From: Antitrichia curtipendula
Taxonomy: Eukaryota; Streptophyta; Bryopsida; Hypnales; Leucodontaceae
Length of the DNA: 64,000 bases
Reading direction: 5' to 3'
Assembly (NCBI GenBank): GCA_951230915.1
Contig: OX579633.1
Coordinates: 4,216,001-4,280,000 of the forward strand
A program made the position numbers and the translations under genes. This document shows, one piece after another, positions 56,998 to 64,000 of this stretch (positions within the stretch are counted from its first letter, which is position 1; each line of letters begins with the position of its first letter). Under the pieces are notes generated by a model. It had not been told where the DNA came from, did not search any database, and saw only the letters and a list, made by a program, of their open reading frames with translations.

Positions 56998-59900
56998 ATG
57001 GTGCACGTGCGGACGCTGCAAAGAGTGACGGTCCCGCTCAATCTTTTACCTGACGCATCGCCAGCCGCGACGCATTCTCATCGCGTGGCCACTCATGTGA
57101 GTGTTCGTGAATTTTGTTCGGTTTGGGTATGACTACAATTTTCAATTCTCTGGTTGTAATAAGTTGTGTGTAATTCTACTCCATATCCTTTGAAAAGTTT
57201 TCGGGATAGAGTATGCTGTGAATTGTGATTGTGGATATTTTTCCAATTGAGTGTAATCCTGCTGGTGTGTGTGAATTTGATGGCCAGTTTGTAGAGAATG
57301 GCACGGGGTGTAATGTTTTCATCGCTTCTGGTGTGGATGCCTTTTGTATCAAGGTAAAGGCCGACGCAGTCCCATTGTTAATCTCAAGTTTACAATGCAT
57401 TTAGTTGTTTAACTGGTTCTTCTGGAACTGATAAGATTAAGTTAGGTCGTGAATTCTTACATGAGGATTATAGGTAGTCTGATTTGTTTCTGGGAGGACA
57501 TTCTATTTTAACTGAGAGACTGTGATGTGGTTTAGGACAGTGAACCCTTTGTAAAATCTTCAGAATTATGAAGATGGTGTGCGCGTAGAAAAAGTTCAAG
57601 ATATTTGGATTATTTTTTAGTGCCCCAATGCAATTGCAAGTTGAGTTGGATTCTAGCAAGGTTACAGGTTCCCTCTATTATTGAATTCACTATAATAAAA
57701 TAATTCGTTGTCACGATTGACCTCTTGATGTTTTTAATGATAATATGCACGTTTGGTAGAATGTTCAGATTTTCTTAGCATATATAGTAATGGATATTAA
57801 ACATTTTGCCGAAAAGGCCTAACAATTATAGTGTCCCTCCAAATTTAAAAAAAATTTACGTTTTGCAGTGCACATATGTTTTCTTCTACTGGTAATATTA
57901 ATTATTTAATTAAGCACACATGCAAATTTGAATACGTGGTTATAGACTCCGTCCTTTAGGGGTTTATTCCCATGACATTTCGAGTTAAGAGAACTTAAAG
58001 AACGATGATGCTGTCGAACGCTTTCATTATTGAACAACTGAGACGTTGAATCGGGATACTGTGTTAGTATCTGAGAGCTTTCTGGAAACCTATGTGTAGA
58101 TGCATTTGAAGGAGCCTGGCGTTGATTCCGGCAAGGAGGGATTGCTGATTCCTGCGGATTCCGAGGTAAGGAAGTTCTGTTCTTTTTCGATGACGTAGAT
58201 TGTGGGCTAACCAAATGATTTTGGAAAGGAATCTGATATGACAGGAAGTTAGTGTTTGATGTCCATCTTTTTCGCCTATAGTGTATCCTTGTGGACACGA
58301 TTTTATTTGTTTCCTTATACATCGAGTTCATAAACTGTGGAGGATGCATGGTATCGCACGAGACTTCTTACTTTGTTATGACTCTGAGATGTATTTCAAC
58401 TTTATGTGTCCTCTCCAGGTAGCAGGTGCCTGGCAAGTTGAACAATGTCCACATCGGGCTGAGATACAAGGCATTGCGCTCACTCCTTCTCCACGTAAGT
58501 TTGCAGTCAAGAGTGTTCTTCTGACATGAAATGGAGAATGATGTTTAAGATTTTGTGTCATTTGTGTTTTGAAACCTTACTATGCTTGTAACTTGCTGGG
58601 CATGTAAGATATGGGTTGGTTGTGTTGAAGTTTACGAAAATTGACTCTTTCACTAAGACTTGGAAATGAAATTTGATATTTTGACTATATTAGGTGACGA
58701 AGGTTTCCTCCTGGGTTCAGTTGATGCATATGGCCGCCTTGTTGTGACCTCCTTGAACTCTGATATTCAAGGTACGATGATTGAGCGAACCCCTTTTCTT
58801 CTCTTTGTTTTTTCTCCCTCTTGCTTCTTGTATATAAGGTTAGGACCATTTGCGTGGGAGTCCCTATCCTGTGAGTTGAAAAGTCACCCATTTACTGTGC
58901 AAGTGTCATCTAAACAGGTGACTTGTAAGAAATGAGATTATTTAGGTTCTAGCACAATCAATGGTTCTTCCTTGAGATACATTGTTGATGCAATATTTCG
59001 GGTTCAAGGGTAGCCCAGGCTCATGGTTGAGATTCTAATCCTTCGTACTTCAACAATTTATATTGTATCCAAATAATACATATTTTAGTGTGTTGGAATC
59101 CTCTTGAAAATGGGGACAAGTCCCAACCAAAAAAGCAAAATCCAATAACATTGGATAGAACAGCTAAAATCACATAGAACAGCTAAAAGCCATGGGCTTG
59201 GGTTCCCTGCCGTATGCTCTATTTTGCAGATTCAATAACATTGGATAACTCTGGATGGTGGTTGATCTTTCCATTCAAGAGTCCACTGATTGTTCAACAA
59301 ACGAGCTCGGGTCAAACAACACGGAAATTGTTTTGATTTAGCGTGCACTTTTGCAGGATTTTCATATTCAGCAGGACCAGAGGATGCAGGGGTTGGTGAG
59401 GGCTGGTGGGCTGGTATCGTCTTTAGCCGTCACCAACCAACTCTGGTACATGATGCCTAAACCTTTCCATTCCAGGGTTGTGCATGCACTGAAAACATCT
59501 AGGTAACCTTGTGATTGACTTTAGAACAGGCCAAGTTATCGTCACGCACCCCGAGTGCACTTAGGAGTTAACGACTACTTTTTTCTAGTGGAATTTTTCT
59601 AGTGGAATACATTGATGTGCAGCAGGGTACAGTATTAGTTATCGATTGTATGTTCGCCCTTGATAAGACACTTCTCAGAGCTTACCTAAAAATTGATCGC
59701 CGTCAGTCTTCTAGACTGTCTCAAGCAGATGGAATGTTCTAATCTTTCAAGCAGGCAGCAGTTGGACGTGGCTTGGCAAAATCGGTGGATCTGTATGATA
59801 AGGACATTTATGTTCGCACCCTACGCACGTAAGTGTGGTAAGCTATTGTTACTTCTGACGGTCAGTTCATGACATGCTTACATTTTAGTATATCTGTCCA

Positions 59901-61858
59901 CAAGACTAATTTTGAATCCCTGCCAAAATGTCTTTCTTCTTGCTGAGTGGCATAACATTCTAGAGAACCCTTGTTGATCACCCTCTAAATTGGTATGAGT
60001 AGGAATCGCGGATAACTTGTTTTGCGAATTTGAGATATATTTGACCAAGTGAAAGCTCTTAAAGCCAATGAGCCATTGTCTTCTCATGTGAAAGTATTTC
60101 AGAGCTTTAATTTTCCTTGATTTCCTTGATTTGGCATGACTTCGCTTTAGATAACTCTTAGTTGGCACTCTTGTCAAAGAGGCCGTGCCACTACTAAAAC
60201 AATGTTAGGGTGGAGAACTCTCTCACTTGCTAAACATTCAGTTTTGATTAACATTTCTGACGACTAGGTTGATGGTGTCAGATTGCAGCATCCTACTTCT
60301 TTAACGTTCCTGAACGGACCATTATTTGATAATGGCTCAATGCTAGCTGTTACAGAAGGGCCCCAGGTCTATCGCAAAACTTTCCACATTGTGTTAAATT
60401 GAACGATTTCAGAGGACCTTTTGGATAAAAAATTAATACTCAATGTACCGAATGTAAGCGTTTAGATTGATGGATTGCTTGGTGCTACTCTTGCTGTATT
60501 ACGTCCACTCACTGTTCTCTTAATTTTGCAGTTGAGTATTTGGGACCTGAGACAAGGTGAGCGAGGTGGATGTGTTCAACGAATGTTGGGTGCATTCTCT
60601 GGGGAGTGCTTGAACGCCGTTGCTTGCTCATCCGAGGGACTGGTTGCCATAGGTGGTGCTGAGCGTGTAATCCTTGTTATGGATCCCTTGAAGTGAGTCA
60701 CCCTGCTCCACAGACAGGCTTCAGCATGTGGCTTTATAAAATAGTTATTTGTTCCAAGTATTTTCAAAGCAGAGTGACAAGGTTTGTTTCATGATCAGGC
60801 AAGGTGCTGCTTCTGAATACGTTCTTGTATTCTGACAGGTGGACTCCAAGGTCGCGGTGGACTAGTTGCTTAAAGTACGAGGTAGGTACTTGCTTGCTTT
60901 ACTAGGTATTTGGTAGTAGCATTGACATATTTATCAACGTTTGCAATCGGCAGAAAGAACTTAGGTGGATAATATTTATCACGATTCTGAAATTTTTCTG
61001 TTGCTACTGTGCAGGTCACTGGGTTATCGTTTTCGGCAGTGGATCCTGGTCTTCTATATGTACATGGATTAGACTATGAGGTATTTATCTTTGTTTGAGA
61101 GGCAAATATTGTTGAAATGTTGTATACTATATGGAGCTTATTTAAGGCCATTCGAGCTGAGGAATAAGGCCAAATGTGTTGCACATGCTTCTGAGCCGTA
61201 TGTGCTCAAGGGTTTATGTTCTCATGCTTATTCCACGTTTTTTATGCACTATCTTATATTCGTGTGTCAAAGCAGGTTGTTTGTGGACCTTGGAATAGAG
61301 AAAAAACTGGCGGGAGCAATACAGTAGCCTTTGCATTTCGAGGCGACTCAAGGTGGCTAGGTTTTGACAAAGTACGGTCCTGCCTTCTCTTATTTCTTTT
61401 CTAGTCCGGGTTAAGTTAGTGGTTCTTTCTTGACTACCTATCGCCATATTTCGACAAATTTTTGGTCTAGCTACAAGGATATTGAAAATTAAGTTGAAAA
61501 TGTGCTTGTTTAGCCAGATTTTATAGCAAATCTGTTGTAAATTGCCAGAACCTGTATTGTAGGCTCCAAAATAACAAAAATGTAGTTAAGATTCGCAAAA
61601 ATTGTTAGCCTTCGCCAAGTTCTTGGAGCCACACAAAGTAGTGGCCTAATTGACGAAATTCTGATTGAATTTTGTTTTGTTTATATGCTTGGGGTTGAGC
61701 AGAAATTCATTTATTTTCGTATATTTTATTTTTCAGCTGCCATGCCAATCTTTCCTCGTTCTTACGTCACTGTGGCACTTTGGCAGTGCTATGATTCAGA
61801 TCTCTTTGCAGGCTGGAGCGAAGCTGGCACAATTTATACAGGTCTTGTGGCAGGGTGA
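56998..61858 (+). CDS. WD40-repeat (beta-propeller) protein, 13 exons
   Basis: Exons: 56998-57096, 57252-57353, 58100-58165, 58419-58494, 58694-58771, 59357-59445, 59755-59828, 60282-60366, 60532-60692, 60839-60881, 61015-61080, 61276-61371 and 61787-61858. All borders are GT-AG, phases agree, and the product is 368 residues starting MVHVRTLQRVTVPLNLL. Repeat-like blades include GFLLGSVDAYGRLVVTS (about residue 116), GWWAGIVFSRHQP, SVDLYDKDIYVRTL, LSIWDLRQGERGG (about 224-236, the clearest WD dipeptide) and GLVAIGGAERVILVMDP. The protein ends GWSEAGTIYTGLVAG. It is probably a single seven-bladed scaffold with no other domain. I do not assign an orthologue; size is similar to WDR73-type proteins. 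The least certain junctions are the acceptor of exon 2 and that of exon 13 (TTTGGCAG). Confidence 0.85.
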
Positions 61859-62873
61859 TGCAGATCTGGGTGTGTAATCATAGCAGAGTGAAGCAGAAAA
61901 AAAGAGTTTGGGTCATTTTCTGGCGTAGGTCTCTGTTTCCCGTTTGCTTTCTTCTTGCTTGCACAGTTCAAAAGATTAGAATACCTAGACTCTAAAGAAG
62001 CGGACCGTAAAATTAGTGGAATGAAGTATTTTCTTATTTTCACGAGGATTGTAAGATATTTTCTCCTGCAGGGATTACCTATGTTTCATTTCAGTACCAT
62101 AAGGATGTGCTTGTGGAAATGTACATTGTCTAACTGCTTGAGATTAGAGTCGCTGTGATTGCATTGTCCAAATTTTGGTTGTGATCACAATTACTGCAGT
62201 ATCTGCAATAGAGACGATTGGTTGGCAAGGTTTCAGATCAATTGATGAAATATTTTTGTGAGTATCAGAGTTGCCACAATTGACCCTGTAATTATAAGGG
62301 ATTAATATTAGCACTTATGTTTGATTCGTGAATTCAGAGTGACATGTTTTAGTGTGTCAGTCTTGCACCATTCTACATTATTGAATTTACTTTACATAAA
62401 TTTTAGAATAAAAAATGTTAGATTCAATAAGCATTGCCCCCTTCCTTTTAGAAGGTGCTTCGTCAATATGGGGAGGAATTTAAGTGTGGTGCTAAGGAAA
62501 ATATAATAGTGGTGACAATTCATGGGTCAGATATTCTAGTTTTTGAGCCAACCTGCATTTGAGAACAGAGCTTGTAAAAACAAGTGTGCCCTTTTACTTG
62601 TTTTATTTTTACAGATTGCTATGTAGAATTTTTACAATCAAACTTCCCATTTCATTTTTTTCTCTGTCATTAAAACCCTTTGAATTGGAATAGTACATGT
62701 ACCACTAAAATCATTCCATTTATTGCTTTTGATTGTTGATCATTGAGCAATGGATTTGATTGAGTGGGAATTGATTTGAATTCCATCGCTTATTCAATAA
62801 TCAAAATCAATAAGTGGATTAGTTTAGTGGTATATGCACCATGTCTGATTTGGAGGGGTTTAGTGGGACAAAG
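61859..62873. other. 3' region of the WD40 gene and intergenic sequence
   Basis: This presumably includes the WD40 3' untranslated region. No further exon was recognised. Composition becomes AT-rich toward 62300. It ends at the AAG target duplication of the next element. Confidence 0.45.
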
Positions 62874-63934
62874 CACTAGAAGAAAAACGTGTCCACTACA
62901 ACTGACTGAAATGCAACTACATGTCCTACGCAACTGCCCTGCACTGCAACTACAATCCTCTATATTTGCACCAACTTTGACATAGTTACACTGCAGTTGC
63001 AAAATAGTTTTAAAGTAGTCGCAACATGTAGTTACGCATATGGGAATGTAACAAAAGAGTTGATGTGAGGTACTTTACATCCAATCTTCATCACAATTGT
63101 CGATGTGGACAATTTTACGTTCTATTGAGTCCAATGTGTCTATCTATAGTTGCATGTAATTTAAATTCGATAGCAATTTAACTAGAATGCAACTAGATTG
63201 CAACTGGACTGCAATTGGATTGCAATTACAATTTGACTAGTGTTTGATTTAAGAACAATTAGACTTTAACTTGAAAAAACTAGGATGCAACTAGAAAACA
63301 ACTAAAATGCAACTACTATTAAGTCTTTTATTAATTGTTCCACATCAGTTGTCAAAAATACCATTAATTGAACATATAAAAATTGTAAGTTATAGCAGTA
63401 TTGTGTAATGAATTTTGATAATGAAATTCTAATATTTATATATTTTGTAAATTTCTACACTTTGTAGATTTCTACAACTTGTAGATTTTTATAATCTACG
63501 AAAATCTATAAATATTTAAAGTTTAAGATATTTCTAGATTTGGCGATCTAAAAAAAAAAAAAGATCTGAAATTTAAAATCTACAAATCTTTGAAATTCAA
63601 ATTTCAAATTTACAAGTCACAAAGACACAAACTAGTTGCACACCAGTCACAAACCAGTTGTAAGTCAATCACAAACCAGTTGCACATTAGTTGCAAACAA
63701 GTTGCACACAAATGACTTCCACGTAAGCAACCACGTCAGAAAAGTCCATCGATGAGCTTTCAAGTATACTGTCAAATGATAAACAACTTTGAATTTTGTG
63801 CAACTACTTTTCAACTCATGCAACTTGTCCACTGCAACTGCGGGCTCCAAATTATTACCTAGTTGCAAACGACCTATGCAACTACAAAATGAGTTGCACA
63901 GTGTAGTTGCAAAACCCCTCATTTTCTTGTAGTG
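62874..63934. mobile_element. CACTA (En/Spm-type) non-autonomous element with AAG target duplication
   Basis: The left end CACTAGAAGAAAAACGTG at 62874 matches the reverse complement of the right end, CACTACAAGAAAATGAGG, closing with TAGTG at 63934. AAG flanks both sides (62871-62873 and 63935-63937). Subterminal zones at about 62900-63310 and 63620-63920 are packed with GTTGCAACT-type words (TGCAACTA, AGTTGCA) in both orientations. This fits the repeated binding sites near CACTA ends. The middle (about 63330-63610) is very AT-rich. There is no transposase. Confidence 0.88.
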
Positions 63935-64000
63935 AAGGGATGGTAGTTATTAGTTTTCACACAATAGTTTCTTCAAACTCTATTCTTTGAATGTTGAAAA

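Noticed and set aside
1..64000. tRNA, rRNA, organelle insertions, CRISPR arrays or bacterial operons
   Set aside because: I searched by eye for tRNA B-box-like words, plastid or mitochondrial genes and regularly spaced repeats and found none that hold up. The gene structure is eukaryotic.

Overview
The window looks like nuclear DNA of a land plant or close streptophyte. It has spliced genes with GT-AG introns, a DUF1218 tetraspan membrane protein, a plant-type oxysterol-binding-protein-related protein (PH plus OSBP domains), and long AT-rich stretches of decayed DNA transposons. There is one 200-base assembly gap of N. The species cannot be named from the sequence. The transposon-rich, AT-rich background around compact genes would suit a bryophyte, lycophyte, fern or similar lineage, but that is only an impression.

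Layout. At 1-2900 is the edge of a reading frame that leaves the window on the left, a GTCCG-rich block, a direct duplication and a short tandem array. At 3497-7591 is a decayed MULE (Mutator-like) transposase gene in two exons, with a 170-bp foldback in its intron. At 7592-28880 is a long AT-rich transposon graveyard. It holds a 95-bp tandem array with a three-unit higher-order repeat, several copies of a family bounded by TTAA-CCCCTAAA inverted ends, a cluster of small hairpins, remnants of an unidentified coding element, and a complete non-autonomous CACTA element with a 3-bp target duplication.

The first gene island is at 29651-38560. A DUF1218 gene (plus strand, 3 exons) converges on an ORP gene (minus strand, 10 visible exons) whose N-terminus lies at or in the gap. 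A GC-rich stretch upstream probably holds the ORP promoter. At 38561-56540 a second transposon field contains two copies of an element with roughly 50-bp inverted ends, one with a perfect 8-bp target duplication. It also holds another TTAA-type element, a broken hAT transposase gene with a MITE (short non-autonomous inverted-repeat element) inserted just upstream of its ERCFSTL motif, and a nearly perfect inverted repeat of about 280 bp per arm.

The second gene is a 13-exon WD40-repeat protein at 56998-61858, plus strand, 368 residues as I splice it. The right edge is a second complete CACTA-type element at 62874-63934.

The three host genes are ordinary housekeeping-type plant genes and show no sign of acting together. 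I found no convincing new multi-gene system. The most interesting material is in the transposons: datable insertions, nested structure, unclassified TTAA elements, and promoter-like sequence shared between a CACTA element and the large inverted repeat. All exon boundaries were placed by eye from reading frame and splice-site consensus, without transcripts.
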